NCBI GenBank assembly: GCA_022453515.1
Contig: JAJNNY010000065.1
Location: 1 to 64,000, forward strand
Length of the DNA: 64,000 bases
Reading direction: 5' to 3'
Source of the DNA: Astrocystis sublimbata
Taxonomy: Eukaryota > Ascomycota > Sordariomycetes > Xylariales > Xylariaceae
Position 1 is the first letter of the stretch. Each line of letters opens with the position of its first letter. Both the position numbers and the translations under genes were made by a program. Shown here in pieces: positions 1-11,235 of the stretch. Under the pieces are notes generated by a model. The model had not been told where the DNA came from. It saw only the letters and a program-made list of their open reading frames with translations, and made no database searches.

Positions 1-240
1 CCATCCGGGGCTGACAAGATCACCGTACCGTATGCTCTCGTGGCATCGAAGGAGGAGACGCCGGAAACGATCAAGGACTTCGAGAGCAGATTGAAGGTAC
101 CTCACCACGTCGAGACTTTCAGCGACCAAGTCCACGGCTTCATGGCAGCTCGTGCAAATCTTTCTGATCCACGCGTCAAGGAGGAGTATGCTCGCGGCTA
201 CCAAGTCGTTCTCGACTTCCTGGGTAAACATTGGGACTGA
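1..240 (+). CDS. Dienelactone hydrolase family protein, 3' end (left-arm copy)
   Basis: This is the last 79 codons of a fungal dienelactone hydrolase (alpha/beta hydrolase), cut by the window start. It is identical to the C-terminal part of the complete copy at 11236-12214 on the other strand. The stretch contains the DQVHGFMAAR segment, whose His is the expected third member of the Cys-Asp-His triad of the family. It ends in a DFLGKHWD tail and a TGA at 238-240. The nucleophile Cys and the amino-terminal exons lie upstream of the window if the left arm continues. It is convergent with the SMP-30-like gene to its right. See the right-arm copy for the complete description. Confidence 0.88.
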   Translation, partial: PSGADKITVPYALVASKEETPETIKDFESRLKVPHHVETFSDQVHGFMAARANLSDPRVKEEYARGYQVVLDFLGKHWD

Positions 241-823
241 TATCAAAGAGTCTGACGACAAGTGTAGATTATATATTCGAGGCTTTTGGCAGGCTTTGCA
301 TCCTTTTATGTTGTGTTCTCCCTGTTTAATTGTCTACGTAGTCTGATATTTTGCACTATATACTACCGTATTTCGTCTTTGCCTCAGAAACCAAAGGTGC
401 TTTTCACGAAAATCTTGCAAGATGGCCGTGCCCCATGCTCACCCGAAGGGCCTTTGTCCAGGCAATGATACCACCTCGTATCTTGCATAAAAAGACTATT
501 TAAGAGTGTTTGAAATAAGTCACGAACGTTCCCACATATAGTCATATGTAGCATACGTATCTTTTCATGCGAGTGCAACGGTAAATATGCGGTCCAGAAT
601 AATTACTTTGCCACACCACCTCTAGCATACCTAGGCCATAATATTACACTCGTGCAAGAATAACTTAATTACTACAATCAATACTCATGTTTCAGAAATG
701 AATGCCTATCACTTGTAAACGTATATCAAGCGTCTTCAAAGATGTTTACTCCCTGTTAATGCGCACATCATAATCATGATTAATTACCCTGTGCTGTTAT
801 GTTGTCTAAGCTATCCCAGGGAT
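241..823. other. Intergenic, convergent 3' ends (left arm)
   Basis: This is AT-rich DNA between the 3' ends of the DLH and SMP-30-like genes. Only short chance frames occur (up to 64 codons). It is identical in reverse complement to 10653-11235. I see no RNA gene or mobile element. Confidence 0.7.
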
Positions 824-2019
824 CTAAAGTTCATCCTCGGGTGGAAAAGAAAACCCTCTCGTGTCGACAGCAATTATCCTCCCCCCTTCGACGAATGTCC
901 CATTGATAGGGTTTAGAAGTGCACCTCCAGTCACGATGTACAGGGTCTCCTTGTCACCCGGCAGCTTCCCAAATGCAAGGCCCACCGGTCCAGCAAGCAC
1001 AGCTTCGTCTGATGCACCGAGTACGGTGACGGGGTTTCCTTGAGGAGGAATGGCAATAAGTTGGTTGTTCGCGTTTGAGGCTGTCCATATGATGTTGCTG
1101 TCGTCCGGGCCGAATGTTGAACCGTCCAGGAAGACAGCACGGACATGTTGAACTAGCTCAATCTTGGTCCCTGGGACCGCATGGCCGTCGTCTGTCATTG
1201 CGAAATGATAGAAGTTCCCGAGAAATCCGTTGTTGTAGTAGATATACCCATTATGGACATGAGCACCGTTGATGCCAAAATCCATAGATGCCCATGCTGG
1301 GGGAGCCATCGTTTTGTCGCGTAGAACTTCTTCGTATGTACCACTTGAAACGTCAACTTGCCATATAATTCCAGCTTTGGTATCAGACACAAGATAATTA
1401 TCAGAGTGGTCTGGAATTGGTTCGATATGGACGCAAAAGCTGGCATTGGTCATGTGAACGCGCTCTGCGACAATAGGATGGTCTATTCCATTTGTCAGGT
1501 CTAGCTCGTACACCGAGTGAGTACCAGGCACACCGGCTCCTATAGTTGTTTGATTGCCCCCTACAAACACGAAAACATCGGGATTTTGTGTTCCTGTTAT
1601 GGACGCTATCAGACTAATATAGTCCAGGTCCACCACTCTTGTCAATGTTGGTGTTTCAGTGGTTGCTCCTGATACATGCCACTGATAATTGTTAGTTAGA
1701 CGTTGAAAGTCACTCGTCCAAAGGCGATAAAAGGATATTCGACATTACGTACTATAGATGCAGTAGGTGCAATCGTCGTTACAAGGAGATCGCCGTTCGA
1801 TGCCACATAGATGCTTTGCATGTAGAATGGGAAGTCAAACTGACAGAGCCGACGATACGGCAGCGAAGCTGGCTCCCCTGCTCGGTGTGGTTTGAGGGAC
1901 AAAGATAGTTGCCGAAATGGTTCGAGAAGCGATGAGAATACAGAAAATTGAACACTAGATGCGACAGATGCGAGTATCAAGAGGACACTCAGGTAGCCTC
2001 TCATGATAGATGAATGCAT
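824..2019 (-). CDS. Secreted SMP-30/gluconolactonase-like protein (left-arm copy)
   Basis: This is a two-exon gene, complement(join(824..1681,1753..2019)), encoding 374 aa. The 71 nt intron has a GTACGT donor, a CTAAC branch site and a CAG acceptor; joining is in phase 0 and gives TASI-WHVS. The amino terminus is a hydrophobic signal peptide, so the product should be secreted. The body resembles the fungal SMP-30/gluconolactonase/LRE-like beta-propeller group, with NGAHVHNGYIYYNNG and IWTASNANNQ segments. In this fold, acidic and Asn residues bind a metal and act on lactones or related esters. The real substrate is unknown. It is divergent from the laccase, sharing a 464 bp promoter region, and both products carry signal peptides. 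It is a perfect duplicate of 9457-10652. An alternative start six codons in (MRGYLS) is possible. Confidence 0.85.
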
Positions 2020-2483
2020 GTTGTTGAAGGCAGCTGAAATACGTCAATATGATAATTACTTGTGTTGTCTTGCATAGACCACACTTTCCTTTTCTCAGGC
2101 CCATCATCATAAAGAACATTTGTCTCGCCCTCGGAGCCCTTTATTCCAAACGTAGAACATTGTAGCAGTCTTAATGTTGACGTCTATCACTCGGCGTCGG
2201 ATATTTCCAATCCCATTTCAGTAGTGGTTCGGAGAGTTCATAATTTCCCCATTTGTTAACACACTCGACGAAGGACCCAATCAGGTACGGAGCTAGTAAA
2301 CCCAACCTTGGCAGATCAGCGGCCGGACCTTTGAGAACATTTTTATTCCGAAGCTCATGATTATTGAATAATCTGCGACTTGGCTGGTCCGCGTAATTTC
2401 TCTGATTTTATTAATGTGCGGAAATTGGTAGCATCGAACTCTCATAACCCAACATTAGCAGCCTACAGCACCCAGTCGCCGCT
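2020..2483. promoter_or_regulatory. Bidirectional promoter region, SMP-30-like gene / laccase (left arm)
   Basis: These 464 bp separate two divergent start codons, so both genes must be driven from here. A CCAAT box-like CCAATC occurs near 2278. CGG triplets, the half-site type of Zn2Cys6 factors, occur near 2192-2200 and 2321-2326. No spacing was clear enough to name a factor. The region is duplicated exactly at 8993-9456. Confidence 0.55.
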
Positions 2484-5067
2484 ATGAAGCATATCAAGTG
2501 CTTTTTATTACTTCTGGCTCTGAATAGCCTGTGGCTTGTCAGTTCCGCCTCAACCTACGAACAAGAATCCAGGCATGTCCCGCGCAAAGGAAACTGGAAC
2601 ATTCATCAAACAAGTATTTCCAATCATGGAAACACACACCACAGTTATTTATCTGTATGGTTTCAGCCAATGAGGGAATTCTTTTGTTCCATTTTTGGGC
2701 TTAACACCAATACACCATTTGCGTTGAAGGACTCCATCCAACGACCAGGCCAGCATCCGATTGAGCCGATTGAGCCTTCTGATTCTTTTGGTCTATGCGA
2801 GAATTCACCAACTTCGCGCAATTTCTGGGGCAAATATAACACAAGCACAAATTACTACCTCGAGACACCCGATACGGGTGAGACAGTCGAGGTCTGGCTT
2901 TCTGCTGAAGAGAGCATCTGTAACCAGGATGGTTACGCAAGACCATGCCTCACATTCAATGGCACCATGCCTGGGCCGGCCATCATTGCGAACTGGGGAG
3001 ACTATGTCAAAGTTCATGTCACAAATAACTTACGATCAAACGGTACAATAACATCTTACGTCCAACACTGATCACCACCAGCATGGTCTGTCACTCTAGA
3101 TGGCCTAGACTAATTGGAAGATTTTAGGAACATCGGTGCACTGGCACGGGCTTCGCATGCTAAACAGCGTTCAGTACGATGGGGTTCCTGGTGTAACGCA
3201 GTGTGCTATCCCACCTGGCGAGACGCTCACGTACAAGTTCAGAGCCACACAATACGGCACGAGCTGGGTAAGACTCCCAACACGTCTCATGCGTGTGGAT
3301 CGCTCTCTTGAATCACCTTTGAGACAATCGCTAGTATCGTAGCTAATAGCCGCTTATAGTATCACAGCCATTTCTCGTTACAATATGCCGAGGGTCTATA
3401 CGGTCCATTAGTAATTCATGGCCCTGCTACAGCTGACTACGATGAGGATCTGGGCCCATTGGTCCTTCAAGACTGGTCACATGTACCAATCTTCACTGCC
3501 TGGAGCGACTCACAAGAATGGGGCATGACATATTCTTTGACAAACACCTTGATCAACGGCACGAATACGTTCGACTGCACCGCCCATGACCCCGACCCGA
3601 AGTACCTCGGTGGCGGGAGGAAGTTCGAGACCACATTCCAGCAGGGCAAAAGATACCTTATCCGCCTTGTCAACGTCGCTATCGATAGCCAATTCCAATT
3701 CAGTATCGACGGCCACTCTCTAACAGTTATCGCTGCCGACTTTGTGCCGATCCAACCATACAAAACTGAAAGCGTGGTCCTCAATTCTGCTCAGCGCTAT
3801 GATATCGTAGTTGAGGCAAATGCAGAACCTGGAGATTACTGGATTCGTGGCGGGTAAGTTTTCACCGCCGATGACAGAGAGCAGTCATTTCGAAAGTACT
3901 CGGACCCTTAAGATGACAGCACCAGTTGTCTACGATTGATATACATATATGAATTATGGTACTGACTGTTGCTGTCACAGCTGGGTACATAGCGGCATAT
4001 GCCAGGGTGTGGCAAACGATCACCCCGAAGACATGACGGGCATCGTGCGCTACAATAGTTGGAGCAAACTTGAGCCATCCAGTGCTTCTACAGTTTCCCC
4101 TCCGATCACCTGTATCGACGAGTCACGGCACGATCTCGTACCCTGTTTGAAGTACGACGTTACTAATGTGGCTGGTATGACAGTTGAGGAGCTTAATTAT
4201 CGCTTCACACACACGGGGATGTTGAAATGGACCATTAATACCACTGACCTGTTGATAGATTGGGCAAATCCAGGTATGTCTCTCAACAAGCGCGTACGTA
4301 TGTCTGTTAACTAACTGCCTATGAAGTAAGTTGACCAAGTTGTCCGTTACTATTGGTTAGTATAGAGGGGTATAGTAACAACACACCGAAGACTCTCCAG
4401 CAGATCTTAAACAACGATACATCGTTCCCGAATAACTATAACGTCGTACAAGTCGAAGTAAGTGTTTGAGCAATTATGAAAATGGGCTGTGATTGGACAC
4501 TGATAGCTCTGTACCGCAAGAAACAGTCAGATATTTCAGATGAATGGACGGTTCTTGTAATAGAGAATGTCGCAGCATCTTTCTTTGGGGGGTAAGAGCT
4601 ATTAGTTTCTTCAGACTTCACTCATACTCCCTTGTCCATATTCTACACCATCCTTTGAGTATACTTGCCTCAAATCAAACCTGCTCACGAGTGTTTTGAC
4701 TTGCAGGATTGCCCATCCAATTCACCTCCATGGACACGACTTCTGGATTCTAGCGCAAGAAGAATTTAGCAAGTGGGACGGCACAGCAAGATCATTCCAG
4801 CTTGAGGACGCACCCCGGCGCGATACTGCAATCTTACCAAAGCACGGATATCTAGCAATTGCATTCAGGCTTGACAACCCCGGCGCATGGCTATGCCATT
4901 GTCATATAGCGTGGCATGCCAGTATGGGTCTGGCTTTTGAATTTATGGAGAATCGGGGATCGATCTCGATGGGCAAGTCGGACAAGGACGCGTTGGACAA
5001 GACCTGCGCAACTTGGTCAGAATGGAATCGAGATGCTCCGTGGCCACAGGAGGATTCGGGCATTTAA
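2484..5067 (+). CDS. Ascomycete-type laccase (multicopper oxidase), left-arm copy
   Basis: This seven-exon gene is join(2484..3042,3128..3267,3360..3853,3981..4273,4366..4457,4527..4591,4707..5067), about 667 aa. The acceptor at 4527 could instead be 4521, which adds two residues. Exons 1-21 or so encode a signal peptide, followed by an unusually long linker before the first cupredoxin domain. All four copper signatures are present: [19 protein letters not shown] and HCHIAWH. The position ten residues after the copper Cys is Leu, as in high-potential laccases. The protein ends in DSGI, matching the mature carboxyl plug of ascomycete laccases, with no further propeptide. It should oxidise phenols using O2 outside the cell and may couple aromatic metabolites oxidatively. 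The amino-terminal motif reads [11 protein letters not shown], where family members usually have RxCW, so one disulfide Cys appears lost. Its 3' end faces the palindrome axis. Confidence 0.93.
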
Positions 5068-6408
5068 AGACGCATATTGTTAACTTAATGAATTCAATAT
5101 ACTAAATTAAAACAAATTAAAACTTAATGAAATAAATACAAAATAGCTTGAAGCTAATCTGTGTTCTCCGGGCTGCGCCATGGTTGAAGCGGTGGCAGTC
5201 GTATTGGGGCTGTGGCAATGATGATGGAAGTGGTTGTTTGGAAGGTTCACTTGTGAGGGAGGAAATGACTGCTCCATGGGTGGGCAGGCATTTTCATCTG
5301 GCGTGCGTGGCCTATTTGATAAGGTTCGGTCGGCGAGCTCAAAATACCTAGTAGTTGAAATAGTCGTATTACGAGGCAGTATTACGAGACAATATAACGA
5401 TTGATTCTGCCGCTCCGGTAGGATGGGACTTAGTCACGCCGATGGCCGGCCATGTGAGGTAGTCTAGTACCTACCTAGGTACCTGGTAGGTAGTGTTTTA
5501 TAGGTTAGGCCAGCCGTCTTTTACACCTTTCACTCATGTGGTAAGAATAACAACTGTGCATATTACAATCGATTCTAATGTGTACTTATAACTAACTACC
5601 TAATGTGCAAGGAAAGGGCAAGTGTCTTGTCTCGCGCCAGACAACTTAATAAGGATTAAATCACTATATTAATATATATATATATATTAAAATAACTTAA
5701 TATTTATTTATAAAAATTAAAGTATTAAATAGAAATTTTAAAATTTCTATTTAATCTTTATTTTATAAATAAATATTAAGTTATTTTAATATATATATAT
5801 ATATTAATATAGTGATTTAATCCTTATTAAGTTGTCTGGCGCGAGACAAGACACTTGCCCTTTCCTTGCACATTAGGTAGTTAGTTATAAGTACACATTA
5901 GAATCGATTGTAATATGCACAGTTGTTATTCTTACCACATGAGTGAAAGGTGTAAAAGACGGCTGGCCTAACCTATAAAACACTACCTACCAGGTACCTA
6001 GGTAGGTACTAGACTACCTCACATGGCCGGCCATCGGCGTGACTAAGTCCCATCCTACCGGAGCGGCAGAATCAATCGTTATATTGTCTCGTAATACTGC
6101 CTCGTAATACGACTATTTCAACTACTAGGTATTTTGAGCTCGCCGACCGAACCTTATCAAATAGGCCACGCACGCCAGATGAAAATGCCTGCCCACCCAT
6201 GGAGCAGTCATTTCCTCCCTCACAAGTGAACCTTCCAAACAACCACTTCCATCATCATTGCCACAGCCCCAATACGACTGCCACCGCTTCAACCATGGCG
6301 CAGCCCGGAGAACACAGATTAGCTTCAAGCTATTTTGTATTTATTTCATTAAGTTTTAATTTGTTTTAATTTAGTATATTGAATTCATTAAGTTAACAAT
6401 ATGCGTCT
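5068..6408. other. Palindrome centre between convergent laccase 3' ends
   Basis: This 1.34 kb stretch is itself a near-perfect inverted repeat. Outer parts carry laccase 3' flanks and ACCTACCTAGGTACCT-type motifs at 5469-5492 and mirrored near 5985-6008. The inner 170 bp (about 5655-5825) is extremely AT-rich, with TA dinucleotide runs on both sides. The innermost 32 bp (5724-5755) are a perfect palindrome around 5739/5740. A 67-codon open frame at 5148-5351 (mirrored 6125-6328) has no recognisable features and is not called. No gene or RNA was found. Confidence 0.85.
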
Positions 6409-8992
6409 TTAAATGCCCGAATCCTCCTGTGGCCACGGAGCATCTCGATTCCATTCTGACCAAGTTGCGCAGGTCTTGTCCAACGCGTCCTTGTCCGACT
6501 TGCCCATCGAGATCGATCCCCGATTCTCCATAAATTCAAAAGCCAGACCCATACTGGCATGCCACGCTATATGACAATGGCATAGCCATGCGCCGGGGTT
6601 GTCAAGCCTGAATGCAATTGCTAGATATCCGTGCTTTGGTAAGATTGCAGTATCGCGCCGGGGTGCGTCCTCAAGCTGGAATGATCTTGCTGTGCCGTCC
6701 CACTTGCTAAATTCTTCTTGCGCTAGAATCCAGAAGTCGTGTCCATGGAGGTGAATTGGATGGGCAATCCTGCAAGTCAAAACACTCGTGAGCAGGTTTG
6801 ATTTGAGGCAAGTATACTCAAAGGATGGTGTAGAATATGGACAAGGGAGTATGAGTGAAGTCTGAAGAAACTAATAGCTCTTACCCCCCAAAGAAAGATG
6901 CTGCGACATTCTCTATTACAAGAACCGTCCATTCATCTGAAATATCTGACTGTTTCTTGCGGTACAGAGCTATCAGTGTCCAATCACAGCCCATTTTCAT
7001 AATTGCTCAAACACTTACTTCGACTTGTACGACGTTATAGTTATTCGGGAACGATGTATCGTTGTTTAAGATCTGCTGGAGAGTCTTCGGTGTGTTGTTA
7101 CTATACCCCTCTATACTAACCAATAGTAACGGACAACTTGGTCAACTTACTTCATAGGCAGTTAGTTAACAGACATACGTACGCGCTTGTTGAGAGACAT
7201 ACCTGGATTTGCCCAATCTATCAACAGGTCAGTGGTATTAATGGTCCATTTCAACATCCCCGTGTGTGTGAAGCGATAATTAAGCTCCTCAACTGTCATA
7301 CCAGCCACATTAGTAACGTCGTACTTCAAACAGGGTACGAGATCGTGCCGTGACTCGTCGATACAGGTGATCGGAGGGGAAACTGTAGAAGCACTGGATG
7401 GCTCAAGTTTGCTCCAACTATTGTAGCGCACGATGCCCGTCATGTCTTCGGGGTGATCGTTTGCCACACCCTGGCATATGCCGCTATGTACCCAGCTGTG
7501 ACAGCAACAGTCAGTACCATAATTCATATATGTATATCAATCGTAGACAACTGGTGCTGTCATCTTAAGGGTCCGAGTACTTTCGAAATGACTGCTCTCT
7601 GTCATCGGCGGTGAAAACTTACCCGCCACGAATCCAGTAATCTCCAGGTTCTGCATTTGCCTCAACTACGATATCATAGCGCTGAGCAGAATTGAGGACC
7701 ACGCTTTCAGTTTTGTATGGTTGGATCGGCACAAAGTCGGCAGCGATAACTGTTAGAGAGTGGCCGTCGATACTGAATTGGAATTGGCTATCGATAGCGA
7801 CGTTGACAAGGCGGATAAGGTATCTTTTGCCCTGCTGGAATGTGGTCTCGAACTTCCTCCCGCCACCGAGGTACTTCGGGTCGGGGTCATGGGCGGTGCA
7901 GTCGAACGTATTCGTGCCGTTGATCAAGGTGTTTGTCAAAGAATATGTCATGCCCCATTCTTGTGAGTCGCTCCAGGCAGTGAAGATTGGTACATGTGAC
8001 CAGTCTTGAAGGACCAATGGGCCCAGATCCTCATCGTAGTCAGCTGTAGCAGGGCCATGAATTACTAATGGACCGTATAGACCCTCGGCATATTGTAACG
8101 AGAAATGGCTGTGATACTATAAGCGGCTATTAGCTACGATACTAGCGATTGTCTCAAAGGTGATTCAAGAGAGCGATCCACACGCATGAGACGTGTTGGG
8201 AGTCTTACCCAGCTCGTGCCGTATTGTGTGGCTCTGAACTTGTACGTGAGCGTCTCGCCAGGTGGGATAGCACACTGCGTTACACCAGGAACCCCATCGT
8301 ACTGAACGCTGTTTAGCATGCGAAGCCCGTGCCAGTGCACCGATGTTCCTAAAATCTTCCAATTAGTCTAGGCCATCTAGAGTGACAGACCATGCTGGTG
8401 GTGATCAGTGTTGGACGTAAGATGTTATTGTACCGTTTGATCGTAAGTTATTTGTGACATGAACTTTGACATAGTCTCCCCAGTTCGCAATGATGGCCGG
8501 CCCAGGCATGGTGCCATTGAATGTGAGGCATGGTCTTGCGTAACCATCCTGGTTACAGATGCTCTCTTCAGCAGAAAGCCAGACCTCGACTGTCTCACCC
8601 GTATCGGGTGTCTCGAGGTAGTAATTTGTGCTTGTGTTATATTTGCCCCAGAAATTGCGCGAAGTTGGTGAATTCTCGCATAGACCAAAAGAATCAGAAG
8701 GCTCAATCGGCTCAATCGGATGCTGGCCTGGTCGTTGGATGGAGTCCTTCAACGCAAATGGTGTATTGGTGTTAAGCCCAAAAATGGAACAAAAGAATTC
8801 CCTCATTGGCTGAAACCATACAGATAAATAACTGTGGTGTGTGTTTCCATGATTGGAAATACTTGTTTGATGAATGTTCCAGTTTCCTTTGCGCGGGACA
8901 TGCCTGGATTCTTGTTCGTAGGTTGAGGCGGAACTGACAAGCCACAGGCTATTCAGAGCCAGAAGTAATAAAAAGCACTTGATATGCTTCAT
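6409..8992 (-). CDS. Ascomycete-type laccase (multicopper oxidase), right-arm copy
   Basis: This is the mirror copy of the laccase at 2484-5067: complement(join(6409..6769,6885..6949,7019..7110,7203..7495,7623..8116,8209..8348,8434..8992)). The predicted protein is identical in all exons, including the copper motifs, the Leu axial position, the RNFW variant and the DSGI end. Introns are identical too. Because the duplicate is exact, dosage rather than divergence would be the immediate effect if both copies are real. Transcription runs toward the other laccase across the palindrome axis, so read-through from either gene would give self-complementary RNA. Confidence 0.92.
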
Positions 8993-9456
8993 AGCGGCGA
9001 CTGGGTGCTGTAGGCTGCTAATGTTGGGTTATGAGAGTTCGATGCTACCAATTTCCGCACATTAATAAAATCAGAGAAATTACGCGGACCAGCCAAGTCG
9101 CAGATTATTCAATAATCATGAGCTTCGGAATAAAAATGTTCTCAAAGGTCCGGCCGCTGATCTGCCAAGGTTGGGTTTACTAGCTCCGTACCTGATTGGG
9201 TCCTTCGTCGAGTGTGTTAACAAATGGGGAAATTATGAACTCTCCGAACCACTACTGAAATGGGATTGGAAATATCCGACGCCGAGTGATAGACGTCAAC
9301 ATTAAGACTGCTACAATGTTCTACGTTTGGAATAAAGGGCTCCGAGGGCGAGACAAATGTTCTTTATGATGATGGGCCTGAGAAAAGGAAAGTGTGGTCT
9401 ATGCAAGACAACACAAGTAATTATCATATTGACGTATTTCAGCTGCCTTCAACAAC
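8993..9456. promoter_or_regulatory. Bidirectional promoter region, laccase / SMP-30-like gene (right arm)
   Basis: This is the exact reverse complement of 2020-2483, between divergent start codons at 8992 and 9457. It carries the same CCAAT-type box and CGG triplets. No transcription factor site could be assigned. Confidence 0.55.
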
Positions 9457-10652
9457 ATGCATTCATCTATCATGAGAGGCTACCTGAGTGTCCTCTTGAT
9501 ACTCGCATCTGTCGCATCTAGTGTTCAATTTTCTGTATTCTCATCGCTTCTCGAACCATTTCGGCAACTATCTTTGTCCCTCAAACCACACCGAGCAGGG
9601 GAGCCAGCTTCGCTGCCGTATCGTCGGCTCTGTCAGTTTGACTTCCCATTCTACATGCAAAGCATCTATGTGGCATCGAACGGCGATCTCCTTGTAACGA
9701 CGATTGCACCTACTGCATCTATAGTACGTAATGTCGAATATCCTTTTATCGCCTTTGGACGAGTGACTTTCAACGTCTAACTAACAATTATCAGTGGCAT
9801 GTATCAGGAGCAACCACTGAAACACCAACATTGACAAGAGTGGTGGACCTGGACTATATTAGTCTGATAGCGTCCATAACAGGAACACAAAATCCCGATG
9901 TTTTCGTGTTTGTAGGGGGCAATCAAACAACTATAGGAGCCGGTGTGCCTGGTACTCACTCGGTGTACGAGCTAGACCTGACAAATGGAATAGACCATCC
10001 TATTGTCGCAGAGCGCGTTCACATGACCAATGCCAGCTTTTGCGTCCATATCGAACCAATTCCAGACCACTCTGATAATTATCTTGTGTCTGATACCAAA
10101 GCTGGAATTATATGGCAAGTTGACGTTTCAAGTGGTACATACGAAGAAGTTCTACGCGACAAAACGATGGCTCCCCCAGCATGGGCATCTATGGATTTTG
10201 GCATCAACGGTGCTCATGTCCATAATGGGTATATCTACTACAACAACGGATTTCTCGGGAACTTCTATCATTTCGCAATGACAGACGACGGCCATGCGGT
10301 CCCAGGGACCAAGATTGAGCTAGTTCAACATGTCCGTGCTGTCTTCCTGGACGGTTCAACATTCGGCCCGGACGACAGCAACATCATATGGACAGCCTCA
10401 AACGCGAACAACCAACTTATTGCCATTCCTCCTCAAGGAAACCCCGTCACCGTACTCGGTGCATCAGACGAAGCTGTGCTTGCTGGACCGGTGGGCCTTG
10501 CATTTGGGAAGCTGCCGGGTGACAAGGAGACCCTGTACATCGTGACTGGAGGTGCACTTCTAAACCCTATCAATGGGACATTCGTCGAAGGGGGGAGGAT
10601 AATTGCTGTCGACACGAGAGGGTTTTCTTTTCCACCCGAGGATGAACTTTAG
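9457..10652 (+). CDS. Secreted SMP-30/gluconolactonase-like protein (right-arm copy)
   Basis: The gene is join(9457..9723,9795..10652), 374 aa, identical to the left-arm copy. The start at 9457 gives a signal peptide with a hydrophobic core (LSVLLILASVASS). The rest is a predicted beta-propeller of the SMP-30/LRE group. Fungal members of this group occur in or near secondary-metabolite clusters, where they can open or close lactones; a specific reaction is not inferable here. Its 3' end converges with DLH at 11236, separated by 583 bp. Confidence 0.85.
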
Positions 10653-11235
10653 ATCCCTGGGATAGCTTAGACAACATAACAGCACAGGGTAATTAATCAT
10701 GATTATGATGTGCGCATTAACAGGGAGTAAACATCTTTGAAGACGCTTGATATACGTTTACAAGTGATAGGCATTCATTTCTGAAACATGAGTATTGATT
10801 GTAGTAATTAAGTTATTCTTGCACGAGTGTAATATTATGGCCTAGGTATGCTAGAGGTGGTGTGGCAAAGTAATTATTCTGGACCGCATATTTACCGTTG
10901 CACTCGCATGAAAAGATACGTATGCTACATATGACTATATGTGGGAACGTTCGTGACTTATTTCAAACACTCTTAAATAGTCTTTTTATGCAAGATACGA
11001 GGTGGTATCATTGCCTGGACAAAGGCCCTTCGGGTGAGCATGGGGCACGGCCATCTTGCAAGATTTTCGTGAAAAGCACCTTTGGTTTCTGAGGCAAAGA
11101 CGAAATACGGTAGTATATAGTGCAAAATATCAGACTACGTAGACAATTAAACAGGGAGAACACAACATAAAAGGATGCAAAGCCTGCCAAAAGCCTCGAA
11201 TATATAATCTACACTTGTCGTCAGACTCTTTGATA
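10653..11235. other. Intergenic, convergent 3' ends (right arm)
   Basis: This is the exact mirror of 241-823: AT-rich sequence with only short chance frames. No gene, RNA or repeat other than the palindrome itself was seen. Confidence 0.7.

Noticed and set aside
1..600. Subtelomeric or chromosome-end location
   Set aside because: No TTAGGG arrays or other telomere-type repeats occur in the window, so a chromosome end cannot be claimed.
5148..5351. 67-codon open frame beside the axis (mirrored at 6125-6328)
   Set aside because: Short, no domain or signal peptide, and located in the laccase 3' flank. It is duplicated only because of the palindrome.
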